From contig CAZVYX010000001.1 in assembly GCA_964631725.1 (NCBI GenBank), forward strand, positions 62,001 to 126,000: a DNA stretch of 64,000 bases, in the 5' to 3' direction. Below, one piece after another: positions 16,952-25,193 of this stretch (the stretch's first letter is position 1; every line of letters begins with the position of its first letter). Below the pieces are notes generated by a model. The model saw nothing but the letters and a program-made list of their open reading frames with translations. It made no database searches and had not been told where the DNA came from. Position numbers and translations under genes: made by a program. The stretch comes from GCA-2731375 sp964631725. GTDB lineage: Bacteria > Pseudomonadota > Alphaproteobacteria > GCA-2731375.

Positions 16952-18099
16952 GGGTTCACGGGACCGCTCAGGCTGGCATAGAATTCCTCGTAGCGCATGA
17001 CGCAATGCTCCATTGAATAGCGGGCCTCAACGCGGTCCAAGGCGCGCCGCCCCATCTCGACAAGGCCGCTGCTATCCATGGCGGTCAGCTGCCGCCAACC
17101 ACCAGCCAAGGCCTTGGGGTCACCGGGCGGAACCACGACGCCGTTGTCGCCGACGATCAGGGCTGCATCGCCAACATCGGTAACGACACAGGGCACGCCG
17201 CAGGCCATTGCTTCACCGACAACGTTAGGAAATCCCTCACCGAGGGAACAGCAGGTAGCGATGTCCAGGCCTGCTGTCAGGCGTGGGATGTCGTTGCGGG
17301 CGCCGAGCATATGAACCTTGTCCCCGATGCCGAGGTCATCGATGGTGGCGGTGAGGGCCGGATTGTTCCCATCCACATCGGTCCCCGCCAGAACGAAACG
17401 GGCGTTCGGCGTGTTGCCAAGCAAAATGGCCGCCGCTTGCAAGAATGTTTCATGATCCTTGAGCGGATCATGGCGTGCGACCAAGCCAATCAGACGATCC
17501 GTTTCCGGGGCGCCGAGTTCGCGGCATAGCCCTTTCCGAGCCGTTGGATCGGGCCGGAACCTTGCCAAATTGAATCCATTTTCCAGCACCGCCCAACGCC
17601 TTGGCCGATAGCCCAGTTCGGCGTGCACATCCCGGCCAGCGTGGGAATTTACGGCCACGGCGTCTGGATACTTGGAAAGCCAGGCCAGCAAGTGGACCAG
17701 CGCCCCATTGATGCCGCGCTGGTAGCGGTCATCGGTCTGGGCACAGCGGATATTCCAGGCGATCACCGGAATTCTGGCGGCCTGGCCCGCCAGTAGGCCG
17801 CAAAAGTCTGAATGATACAGCCATGTCTGCAGGACATCGGGCTGCTCGGCGCGCAACATGCGATAGAGCCGCCACAGCGCGGCCGGTGTTGGCGTCGAAC
17901 GGGACATTCCGATGGACTCCACCCTGATGCCTTCGGCGCCGATGTTGGCGGCCAGTGGACCGGCCGTGGTCAGTGAGACAACGACATTCTCGAAACGGTG
18001 CCGGTCCATCGCCGGTGCCAGATGGGTCAACATCATCTCGGCCCCACCGGTGTCCAAGCTGGTAATCAGATGCAGGATCTTGATACGGCGTGCCGCCAT
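16948..18099 (-). CDS. GT4 family glycosyltransferase
   Basis: A 383-residue GT-B fold enzyme. The N-terminal acceptor domain begins KILHLITSLDTGGAEMML, a common GT4 opening. The C-terminal donor domain contains GLVARHDPLKDHETFLQAAAILL, then the E-x7-E type motif EGFPNVVGEAMACGVP that contacts the nucleotide sugar. It is cytoplasmic and retaining. It starts 13 bases from the upstream methyltransferase stop and overlaps rmlB by ATGA. It resembles the GT4 encoded at 21-22 kb in its whole plan (GGAE, LDPMKDHE, EGFSNTVAE), suggesting the two add related sugars in the same repeat unit. The sugar is not predictable. Confidence 0.8.
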   Translation of the reverse strand: MAARRIKILHLITSLDTGGAEMMLTHLAPAMDRHRFENVVVSLTTAGPLAANIGAEGIRVESIGMSRSTPTPAALWRLYRMLRAEQPDVLQTWLYHSDFCGLLAGQAARIPVIAWNIRCAQTDDRYQRGINGALVHLLAWLSKYPDAVAVNSHAGRDVHAELGYRPRRWAVLENGFNLARFRPDPTARKGLCRELGAPETDRLIGLVARHDPLKDHETFLQAAAILLGNTPNARFVLAGTDVDGNNPALTATIDDLGIGDKVHMLGARNDIPRLTAGLDIATCCSLGEGFPNVVGEAMACGVPCVVTDVGDAALIVGDNGVVVPPGDPKALAGGWRQLTAMDSSGLVEMGRRALDRVEARYSMEHCVMRYEEFYASLSGPVNP

Positions 18100-18111
18100 T
18101 GCCTAATGCCC

Positions 18112-19107
18112 TCAACGCTCGCACAGGAAATGCCAAACCGGCAGGCCATCCGATATTGTAACTTTGGCAAATGTGTCTTGCAGCGTCGCGATCTGCATGC
18201 GGCTAAAGCGTTGTTCGATGCGGGTGAAGAAGCGGTCGTAGACGTCCTGCCGGATGCGTTCCAGCGTCTTGTCGTGATAAAACTCGTAGAGGGGAACCCG
18301 CGCGGACAGCCCGACGGGTCGCAGCATGGTGCCGATCGCGATCATCGGCAGGTACAGAAGGCACATCGCTACCCAGGTGAATGCCCAGCGGAAGGTCGCG
18401 TTTCGGATGTCGCAGACGGCGCGGCGAAGAACATTCACCATGGCGAAGATGATCCGAAAATGCATGGGATAGCCATCCAGCGCGGAATACAGATAGATCA
18501 AGAGGCGTGGCGCATACTTGGCCAGGCCGCGCACTTCGCTCAATGCATTGGTCGGCAGGTGGTGCAGGACGCCGATGCAATAGACCAGATCGGCGAAATC
18601 GGCCCGAAATGGCAGTTGCTTGATGTCACCCATGAAAAACAGTGCGTTCTTGGCTTCCGCCAGATTTTTTCGCGCCACGAATACGGCTTCGGAGAAATCG
18701 ACCAACACCAATTCCTCCACCCTGTGTTGCAGCAAACTGGCCCAGCGGCCGTTGCCGCAACCCAGGTCGCAGACCCGCTTGTTCGCCAGGCCGTCAAGAT
18801 CCACAACATCGAAATAACCACGGAATTCCCGCTCATGCTCTTCCAGCACGTCTGGGAATTCCTGCCACTCCTCGCCGAAGGTATGCTGGATGTCGGGCGA
18901 AAATTCGTCCGTCGCGACGCTGGTCTGCTCCGACAGGCCCAGGCGGATCTTCAAGCTTGGCGGATACTGTGAAGGTTCCAATAGTACAATGACGTCATCG
19001 ACGACCGGATAGCGCCGCCCCCCTGCCGTCAGGCCGCCATCGTCCAAAGTCACCTCTTGAGTGCCGAACAGATCACGAAGCGTTTCGATTTTGTCGTCAT
19101 AGTACAT
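18112..19107 (-). CDS. class I SAM-dependent methyltransferase with N-terminal extension
   Basis: A 331-residue protein. Residues 1-100 form an extra domain; it begins MYYDDKIETLRDLFGTQEVTL and has the look of the Trm112p-like/YcgR-like leaders seen in some sugar methyltransferases. The methyltransferase core follows: VCDLGCGNGRWASLL (112-126), LVLVDFSEAV, MGDIKQLPF, DLVYCIGVLHHLP. After the core there are hydrophobic segments (MHFRIIFAMVNVLRRAV and WVAMCLLYLPMIAIGTML) that may associate with the membrane, so a lipid-linked intermediate is a possible substrate. The gap to the downstream GT4 is 12 bases. Substrate unknown. Confidence 0.7.
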   Translation of the reverse strand: MYYDDKIETLRDLFGTQEVTLDDGGLTAGGRRYPVVDDVIVLLEPSQYPPSLKIRLGLSEQTSVATDEFSPDIQHTFGEEWQEFPDVLEEHEREFRGYFDVVDLDGLANKRVCDLGCGNGRWASLLQHRVEELVLVDFSEAVFVARKNLAEAKNALFFMGDIKQLPFRADFADLVYCIGVLHHLPTNALSEVRGLAKYAPRLLIYLYSALDGYPMHFRIIFAMVNVLRRAVCDIRNATFRWAFTWVAMCLLYLPMIAIGTMLRPVGLSARVPLYEFYHDKTLERIRQDVYDRFFTRIEQRFSRMQIATLQDTFAKVTISDGLPVWHFLCER

Positions 19108-19118
19108 GCGGAACTACT

Positions 19119-21077
19119 TTAATCGCTATGAGCGGCGATGGAATGGGCGGTGTCAAATTGGTTCATTTCATACCACGATTGGAACATCAAGATGCCCCAA
19201 AGCGGTTCGCGAAGCCGATCATCGCCTCCTAGAAATGCCTGCCAGGATTTCGTTATCGGCGCGGCGGCGAAAAAGCCTTCACTGACCAGGCGATCGGACT
19301 CCAGCAGGGCTTCCGCCCAGTCCCGCAAGGGGCCGCGCAGCCAGCCCGCTACGGGCGCGCCAAAACCCATTTTGGGCCGATCGACGAGGTCGCGGGGCAC
19401 ATACTTGTACAGCATCTGGCGCAAGGCCCATTTCGCCGTGCCGCCGCGCCTCTTCATCAGCATCGGCAGGCACCAGGCGAATTCCACCAGGCGATGGTCA
19501 AGCAGCGGCACCCGCGCTTCCAGGCTGACGGCCATGGAGGCACGGTCCACCTTGGTCAATACATCGTCAGGCAGGTATTGGACCATGTCCATGAATTGCA
19601 TACGCTCTATGAAATCCGGAATTTCCTTGACGAGTGAAAAGTCCCATGAGACTCCCTTTGGCTCAATGCCTTGGCGTGCCAGGTCTGTCGGCCAATGACT
19701 ATGTTGGGCGCGGTAAATCCCGTTGGCATCGGGCTGGCTGATGTAACGCGCCAGCTTCTCGACACGATCATCAAGGCGCCCGGCACTCAAGCTCTCGGGC
19801 AGCAGCCAGCCAGCGGCGGACCACGTCGCTGCGGGCAACTTTGTCAGCACCGATGCTGCGGCCTGACGCAAACCCAACGGTAGAGTGCCAAACCTGCGCC
19901 AAATGGAATCCGCCCATTGATAACGGCTGTAGCCGGCGAACAATTCGTCACCGCCATCGCCGGAGAGGGCGACCGTGACATGGGCGCGGGTCATTTCGGA
20001 TACCAGGTAGGTTGGCAATTGCGAGGAGTCGGCGAAGGGTTCGTCGTAAATCGCACCGAGCCTGGGGATGATTTCCCGCGCATGGCTGGGATCAACATAT
20101 ATTTCGGTATGTTCTGTTTCCAGATGCCGGGCGACCCTTGCCGCATGTACGGCTTCGTCGTAACCGGTTTCCCGGAACCCGATCGAAAAGGTTTTTACCG
20201 GCCGTTGGCTCTGGGCTTGCATCAATGCGACAACCAGCGAGGAGTCGATACCACCGGAGAGAAAGGCGCCGAGCGGCACATCCGATATCATATGACTGGC
20301 CACCGAGCGCCGGAGTACGTCGTCCAACTCCGCCAGCGCCTCGTCATCGCTCATGGTGACGCGGGATCCAATGGCATCGCGGACCACCTGGCGGGCTTGC
20401 CAATAATGTTCAATCCGCGGCGTTTGATCCGCCGCCAAGGTCAAAATGCAGCCAGGTTCAAGTTTGTGCACCCCGGCGTAGATTGACCTGGGCGCCGGGA
20501 TGTAGTTCCAGCGCAGGTAGGCTGCCAGGGCGTCCCGGTCGATCTCGGTCCGCCAGCCGGGCCCGGCGCGCAATGCCCTGAGCTCGGAACCGAACAGAAA
20601 ATTCCCGCCAAACTGTCCCCAGTAAAGCGGCTTGATCCCGAGGCGGTCACGCACCAGTGAAAGCGTTCTGGTCTCCTGGTCCCAAAGCGCGAACGCGAAC
20701 ATGCCGGCAAAGCGTCCGACGGCAGCGGGCAAACCCCAACTCTCGATCGCCGCCAGCATGACTTCGGTGTCGCTGCCCCCCCTGAACGAGGCACCCGCCG
20801 AGGCCAATTCGGATCTCAGCTCCCGGAAGTTATAGATCTCGCCGTTGTAGGCAATGATGTAGCGGCCATTCGCTGAAGACATCGGTTGCGCGCCGGTGGG
20901 GGAGAGATCGACGATCGCCAGGCGGCGATGGGCCAGGCCCAGGCCAGCCTTTTCATCCAGCCAGTGACCGTCACCATCGGGGCCTCGATGGCGCAGGGTT
21001 TGGCCCATGCACTCGACGGCGGCCGCAAGCTCCGCCACCCCCAGACGGTGGTTCAACAGGCCAGCAATGCCACACAT
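19119..21077 (-). CDS. asnB: asparagine synthetase-like glutamine-hydrolysing amidotransferase (first copy)
   Basis: A 652-residue AsnB-type enzyme. The start is set at MCGIAG because Cys2 must become the N-terminal nucleophile of the class II glutaminase domain. RHRGPDG, YNGEIYNF and GSDTEV complete that domain. The synthetase domain has the ATP-pyrophosphatase loop FLSGGIDSS (272-280) and ALSGDGGDELFAGY. AsnB homologues in polysaccharide loci amidate uronic acids or other carboxyl groups of the glycan. UDP-GlcNAc3NAcA, the uronic acid predicted from the wbpB/D/E genes, would be an attractive target. A second, divergent copy lies at 37-38.8 kb. Free asparagine synthesis cannot be excluded. 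Confidence 0.85.
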   Translation of the reverse strand: MCGIAGLLNHRLGVAELAAAVECMGQTLRHRGPDGDGHWLDEKAGLGLAHRRLAIVDLSPTGAQPMSSANGRYIIAYNGEIYNFRELRSELASAGASFRGGSDTEVMLAAIESWGLPAAVGRFAGMFAFALWDQETRTLSLVRDRLGIKPLYWGQFGGNFLFGSELRALRAGPGWRTEIDRDALAAYLRWNYIPAPRSIYAGVHKLEPGCILTLAADQTPRIEHYWQARQVVRDAIGSRVTMSDDEALAELDDVLRRSVASHMISDVPLGAFLSGGIDSSLVVALMQAQSQRPVKTFSIGFRETGYDEAVHAARVARHLETEHTEIYVDPSHAREIIPRLGAIYDEPFADSSQLPTYLVSEMTRAHVTVALSGDGGDELFAGYSRYQWADSIWRRFGTLPLGLRQAAASVLTKLPAATWSAAGWLLPESLSAGRLDDRVEKLARYISQPDANGIYRAQHSHWPTDLARQGIEPKGVSWDFSLVKEIPDFIERMQFMDMVQYLPDDVLTKVDRASMAVSLEARVPLLDHRLVEFAWCLPMLMKRRGGTAKWALRQMLYKYVPRDLVDRPKMGFGAPVAGWLRGPLRDWAEALLESDRLVSEGFFAAAPITKSWQAFLGGDDRLREPLWGILMFQSWYEMNQFDTAHSIAAHSD

Positions 21078-21078
21078 T

Positions 21079-22230
21079 TTAGGGTCCGTCCAACCTGTTG
21101 GGATCGCGGTAGAGCCTTGCCATGCGTTCAACCATCATGGCACGGGAAAAATGCTCTGCAATGCGGGCCCGGCATGCCGCGCTTCGCTGCCGGCGTTGGG
21201 CATCGTCCAGAGACAGCAGCGTCCGCCACGCATCCGCCAGGCGGGCGGGATCGCGGGGCGGCACGACTTCGCCGGTTGAACCGACGATAAGTGCTGAATC
21301 TCCAACGTCGGTGACCGCATTCGGCACACCGACGGCCATGCTTTCCGCGACGGTATTGGAGAAACCTTCGCCGAAGGCGGAGGCGGAGGTATGTAAGTCG
21401 AGGGCGCTCAATACCGCCGCCATGTCCCTGCGGTAGCCGGCCCAGATCACGCGTTCGGCAACGCCCAATTCATCGGCCAAGCCGTGCAAACGGTCCCGGT
21501 CCGCCAGGCCGTTCCCGCCGATACAGACAAAGCGGACACGCGGCGTATCGCCCGCAATCAGCGCGGCCGCACGCAGGAAATTTTCATGATCCTTCATGGG
21601 ATCGAGACGCGCGGCGACACCTATCAGGCATTCGTCGTCGGCGACGCCCCACTCCTGCCGGATTTCATTTCGGCATTGCGGCGCTACATCAAAGCTCTCG
21701 GTGTCGATACCATTTGGCACGACTGTCAGCCGGCTGGCGGCGAAACCGTTCTGACGCACGTGATCGCGACCGGCCGTGGAGTTGGCGACGATCAAATCGG
21801 CGCGGGACGATAGCAGCCGCTCAAGCGCGAAACCAAGGCGCCATGTGAAGTCGTACTGGCTAAGATCCATATTGGAGGCGCGGATACCCCAGACAACGCG
21901 CATCGAAGGCAGGAAACACTTGCTCAGGGCAGCGAGGATATTGGGTGGGCCAAGAAAAGCATGGAGTACATCAGGCCGTAGCAGGCGCAATTCCTTGACC
22001 AGTCTTGCGAAGAAACGAGGGATGTCCCAACGGCCCGCTTTGCGCAGCGAGATGACGGGAATATCGGCTTCCCGCAAAGTATCAAGCAAAGGCCCGATCT
22101 CGTAAAAACATAGAACCGTGACCGCGAATTGATCCCGCGGCAAAGCGGTGGCGAGGCTAGCTAATTGAACCTCCGCGCCACCGGCTTCCAATGAACGTGT
22201 GAGAAAGACGACAGATGTCCGTGCCGGCAT
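21079..22230 (-). CDS. GT4 family glycosyltransferase
   Basis: A 383-residue GT-B enzyme beginning VVFLTRSLEAGGAEVQLASLA. The donor domain has IGVAARLDPMKDHENFLRAAALI and the motif EGFSNTVAESMAVGVP, with the nucleotide-contacting Glu residues. No membrane helices are present. The stop lies one base from the start of asnB. The 142 bases upstream contain no gene; an imperfect inverted repeat around 22303-22320 (GCAC...CTAG...GTGC) is present there. It is similar in organisation to the GT4 at 17-18 kb. It should add a sugar to the lipid-linked repeat unit; donor unknown. Confidence 0.8.
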   Translation of the reverse strand: MPARTSVVFLTRSLEAGGAEVQLASLATALPRDQFAVTVLCFYEIGPLLDTLREADIPVISLRKAGRWDIPRFFARLVKELRLLRPDVLHAFLGPPNILAALSKCFLPSMRVVWGIRASNMDLSQYDFTWRLGFALERLLSSRADLIVANSTAGRDHVRQNGFAASRLTVVPNGIDTESFDVAPQCRNEIRQEWGVADDECLIGVAARLDPMKDHENFLRAAALIAGDTPRVRFVCIGGNGLADRDRLHGLADELGVAERVIWAGYRRDMAAVLSALDLHTSASAFGEGFSNTVAESMAVGVPNAVTDVGDSALIVGSTGEVVPPRDPARLADAWRTLLSLDDAQRRQRSAACRARIAEHFSRAMMVERMARLYRDPNRLDGP

Positions 22231-22372
22231 CTATTCAGCACTCATGAACTTGATGTGATTGATGGCATGCCGATACGCGAAACGCATTCGCTATATTGGG
22301 CCACGCACAAAACTAGTTGTGCAGGTGTCAAAGCGTTCCATAAGTGCCGCGCGTCAATCGGCCGCTTAGGTA

Positions 22373-24034
22373 TCAGGCATTGTTGGATGGTGTGCTGGGC
22401 TGCTCAACGGATAGTCCACCAACGCCGTCGGAAACGTGACGCTTGCGGGTCTCCGCCGCCTGCACCCTCTCGACCAGCATGTGGCCCGGTCCCTTCCATT
22501 TCACGGCTTGCTTGCGTGCGAGAAGCCTGAGTTTTCTGACAACTTTCTTGAATGTCAGGTTCTTGAGCCTGTAATGGAATTTTCGGAGCGTCATCTTTTC
22601 ACTGATTTCAGTGGTGATCTTCAGCAATTCATCGCGCAGTTCCCCGTACCTTTCCTGTGTCATGGTGTACATGAAAAAGTTCGAAGAACTGTGGTGGCCA
22701 ATGTATTTGAACTGTTCGAAGTCTTCGTCCGGGATCATCAACCCCTTCTCGACACAGGTGTCGTAGAGGGCCGTGCCGGGATAAGGTGTGAATGTGCAAA
22801 GGTTGACGGAGTCGGGCTTTACTTCCTTGACGAATTCCATGGTTTCCCGAATATCCGCCTCTTCCTCGAAGGGGAAACCCGTGATGAAGAAGGTGTTGAC
22901 CCAGAAACCATATTTTTTCGACAGCAGAATTGCATTCCGCGCCTGATCCTTGGTGCAGCCTTTCTGGATCGTTTCCATCACCTTTTCGCTGCCCGTTTCA
23001 ATGCCAAGATGGACCTGATCGGCGCCGGCTCTCTTCAGCCAGTAAAGCACTTCATCGTCGATGGAACTTACGGTGCTAAGGCACCACCAGGAGAAATACC
23101 GGTCGCCAAATTTTTCGACCAGCAGCTTGCACACGCCGATCATCTTCTTCCTGTTGACCGTGAACGTGTCGTCGAAGAAGCGGAATTGGCGGGTGTTGTA
23201 GCGCTTATGGAGTTCCTCGATTTCGGCAACAATATGCTCGGGCGAGCGGTAAATGGTATTGCGCCCCCAGATCGGGACCGAGGCGCAGAAGGTGCATTTG
23301 AACGGGCAGCCCCGGCTGGCCATGATCGTCGCCAACTCGCTGGGCATGTAGCGCTCTTTGAAAACCAATATGTCGCGGTCCGGATGGGGAAATTCATCAA
23401 GATTCTTTACCCGTTCGGCAAAGCCGTTGAACACGGTTTCCTCGCCTCGGCGATAGCCAAGGCCCGGGATTTTCTTGACTTCTTCCAGATCCGGATATGC
23501 CGCCATGAACTTCGGCAACGAGTTTTCGCCTTCGCCAAAAAAGGCGAAGTCGATCAGGTCATACCGCAAGACCTTTGCCTGGACGATATTCACATGCGGG
23601 CCGCCGACGAGAACCGTCTTGCCAAGGTCTTTGGCAATCTGCGCAATTTTTAGGCCCGAATGCAGTGTCGGCGTCATCAGGGTTATGCCGACGAACCGCG
23701 GGTTTAGCCGTTCTATGGTTTCCCGGATTTCCTGCCAAACGTAAAGTGAATCGTTTTCCAAACTGGCGGCGTAGTTATTTTGTGAGTTGGCTCGATTTTC
23801 ATTATCGTAGGTCAACACACCTTCATCATAGCTAGTGTCCGCGTCCCAAACGGCGGCCTTGTACCCCAGCGTATTGAGATAAGTCCCCAGTCCCAAAATA
23901 CCATTGGGTATACTGGCTATGGTGAAGCCTTTCAGCCGCTCATATGGCGGGTTAATCAGCAGTATATCAGTATCCTTGGCTGCCGTGACATCCGCCCGGG
24001 GCGCCTCTAAGTCAGTGGAATGCTGAATATTCAT
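22373..24034 (-). CDS. B12-binding-domain radical SAM protein (second copy)
   Basis: A 553-residue enzyme with C243, C247 and C250 in CPFKCTFC for the [4Fe-4S] cluster. The N-terminal cobalamin-binding-like domain shows ILLINPPYERLKG, PNGILGLGTYLNTLGY, GITLMTPTL and VLVGGPHVNI, the fold of BchE-like enzymes, where His-containing GGPH replaces the classic motif. The barrel has FFDDTFTVN, HLGIETGSE and FFITGFPFEE. The C-terminal 100 residues are basic and helical. It is unlike the first radical SAM protein at 4-6 kb in its C-terminus, so they are not recent duplicates. BchE-like enzymes methylate unactivated carbons or remodel rings; the substrate here is unknown. A good sigma-70-like promoter lies just upstream. 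Confidence 0.78.
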   Translation of the reverse strand: MNIQHSTDLEAPRADVTAAKDTDILLINPPYERLKGFTIASIPNGILGLGTYLNTLGYKAAVWDADTSYDEGVLTYDNENRANSQNNYAASLENDSLYVWQEIRETIERLNPRFVGITLMTPTLHSGLKIAQIAKDLGKTVLVGGPHVNIVQAKVLRYDLIDFAFFGEGENSLPKFMAAYPDLEEVKKIPGLGYRRGEETVFNGFAERVKNLDEFPHPDRDILVFKERYMPSELATIMASRGCPFKCTFCASVPIWGRNTIYRSPEHIVAEIEELHKRYNTRQFRFFDDTFTVNRKKMIGVCKLLVEKFGDRYFSWWCLSTVSSIDDEVLYWLKRAGADQVHLGIETGSEKVMETIQKGCTKDQARNAILLSKKYGFWVNTFFITGFPFEEEADIRETMEFVKEVKPDSVNLCTFTPYPGTALYDTCVEKGLMIPDEDFEQFKYIGHHSSSNFFMYTMTQERYGELRDELLKITTEISEKMTLRKFHYRLKNLTFKKVVRKLRLLARKQAVKWKGPGHMLVERVQAAETRKRHVSDGVGGLSVEQPSTPSNNA

Positions 24035-24075
24035 GATTATCTATGAAACCTTGCAAAATTTGCGCCCTAGAAATG

Positions 24076-24104
24076 TAGTATACTCAATCCGTTAGTTCCA
24101 TACA
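24076..24104 (-). promoter_or_regulatory. sigma-70-like promoter for the radical SAM gene
   Basis: Read on the minus strand, TTGTAT (24104-24099) and TATACT (24081-24076) are separated by exactly 17 bases. The -10 differs from TATAAT at one position. The predicted transcription start is near 24069, which leaves a leader of about 35 bases before the ATG at 24034. It lies in an A+T-rich pocket of a divergent intergenic region, which supports it. This is the best promoter-like sequence I found in the window. It is a pattern match only. Confidence 0.5.
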
Positions 24105-24111
24105 AAGCAAA

Positions 24112-24131
24112 TATTGCGAATCGCTCGCAAT
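24112..24131. promoter_or_regulatory. inverted repeat in divergent region, possible operator
   Basis: Two perfect 7-base arms, ATTGCGA and TCGCAAT, flank a centre of 5-6 bases. The repeat lies a few bases upstream of the -35 element of the promoter facing the radical SAM gene and about 125 bases before the plus-strand methyltransferase. A dyad of this size placed between divergent genes is a typical operator layout, so it could control either gene. No regulator gene is present in the window. Confidence 0.35.
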
Positions 24132-24254
24132 TACAAATCCGCTGAATGGAAACGCATCAAAGGGGCTGGCCAACAAGTCTCGGGACCTATAAAACGCATA
24201 GGGCGTTGATTTGGGGCATCAACCAGCCGCCCGCTGCGGGCAGACCAAATCGCC

Positions 24255-25193
24255 ATGCGGTTAAGATTTTTTCGAACAGAAGGTGTCTCTAGTTTGCTAA
24301 AAACGATCAAACGTTTGTGGGAAATTCCACCTGCGGATTCAGTGCACAAAATCAAGCGCCGCCTGACTGGCCGTGCCGGTACCTTCGACGTCCAAGAGAT
24401 CATCCGCTCGCCGCGCTTGATGAGATCCCAAAGGTTTTATGATTTCTTCAGCCGCTATGAAGCTATTCTGGACCGTAACGTCGAATGGCAGCCGCTTGCA
24501 TTCGAGGGTCAGCACGTCTTGGAAATCGGTTGCGGGTCGCTGCTCGGCTTCGGCCCGATGGCGTTGTTTCGCGGGGCTGCGTCTTATACCGCCATCGAGC
24601 CCTGGTTCGACCCATGCGTCTTCGATGAGCCGGGCATTGTTGATTCCTATTTTCTGGCCGTATTCAAGGACATGGTCGCGCTTTACGGCCCGCGCATGGA
24701 GTTCCCGGAATTCATGGAGTTGCTAAAGACCCGCTCGCGGGTGGTTCGCGAACCGCTGCTGGAAACAAGACTGACCGGTCCGTTCGATGTGGTTCTGTCT
24801 AATTCCTGTCTGGAGCACATCTTCGATTTTCAGGACTCCATGGTTATCCTAAACGGCCTTTGCGTCCCCGATTGCCGTCATTTGCATCTGGTGGATTACA
24901 GCAATCACCGGTCAACGAAGAGCCTGTTCGCTGACCTCTATGCCATGGAGCCCGAAAGTTATCTGAAGCGATTTGACGATGCCATAAATCTGCTGCGCCC
25001 TCCGGACACGCTGAGTGCCATGCGAGAGGCGGGCTTTGATGTGGGGCTCGTTCCTGTTTTCCACTACAAGGATTTCTTTGAAGGCCCCATCCACGATTAT
25101 TGGACCGAACGCTATAGCGAGGATGACCTATTTATGGCTACTGCGTTAATACATGGACCGACGAATCAGGCGGGCGTGGAGTCAAAGGCATAA
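24255..25193 (+). CDS. SAM-dependent methyltransferase (lone plus-strand gene)
   Basis: A 312-residue protein with motif I as HVLEIGCGSLLGFGPMALF, TAIEPWFDP as the strand-2 motif and FDVVLSNSCLEHIFDF as motif IV, so it is a class I methyltransferase. Residues 1-80 are a basic N-terminal extension (FFRTEGVSSLLKTIKRLW). It is the only plus-strand gene between 2.7 kb and the right end, and it is divergent from the radical SAM gene. Its last 56 bases overlap, tail to tail, the end of the GT4 gene on the other strand. No strong ribosome-binding site precedes the ATG. Substrate unknown; a sugar or glycolipid is likely from context. Confidence 0.7.
   Translation: MRLRFFRTEGVSSLLKTIKRLWEIPPADSVHKIKRRLTGRAGTFDVQEIIRSPRLMRSQRFYDFFSRYEAILDRNVEWQPLAFEGQHVLEIGCGSLLGFGPMALFRGAASYTAIEPWFDPCVFDEPGIVDSYFLAVFKDMVALYGPRMEFPEFMELLKTRSRVVREPLLETRLTGPFDVVLSNSCLEHIFDFQDSMVILNGLCVPDCRHLHLVDYSNHRSTKSLFADLYAMEPESYLKRFDDAINLLRPPDTLSAMREAGFDVGLVPVFHYKDFFEGPIHDYWTERYSEDDLFMATALIHGPTNQAGVESKA

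Noticed and set aside
15860..17005. Longer start for rmlB at 17005
   Set aside because: The extra 18 residues are unlike RmlB; the internal ATG gives the usual N-terminus and an ATGA overlap with the upstream gene.
17998..18972. 324-codon plus-strand ORF across a GT4 and a methyltransferase gene
   Set aside because: Antisense shadow of two genes with clear motifs; no recognisable features in its translation.
22303..22320. Imperfect hairpin GCAC-AAAACTAGTT-GTGC as a terminator
   Set aside because: No T-run follows on either strand, and the stem is only four to six pairs.
22436..23653. 405-codon plus-strand ORF opposite the second radical SAM gene
   Set aside because: It is entirely antisense to a gene with complete family motifs; its translation shows no domain. 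Long antisense frames are common at this G+C.
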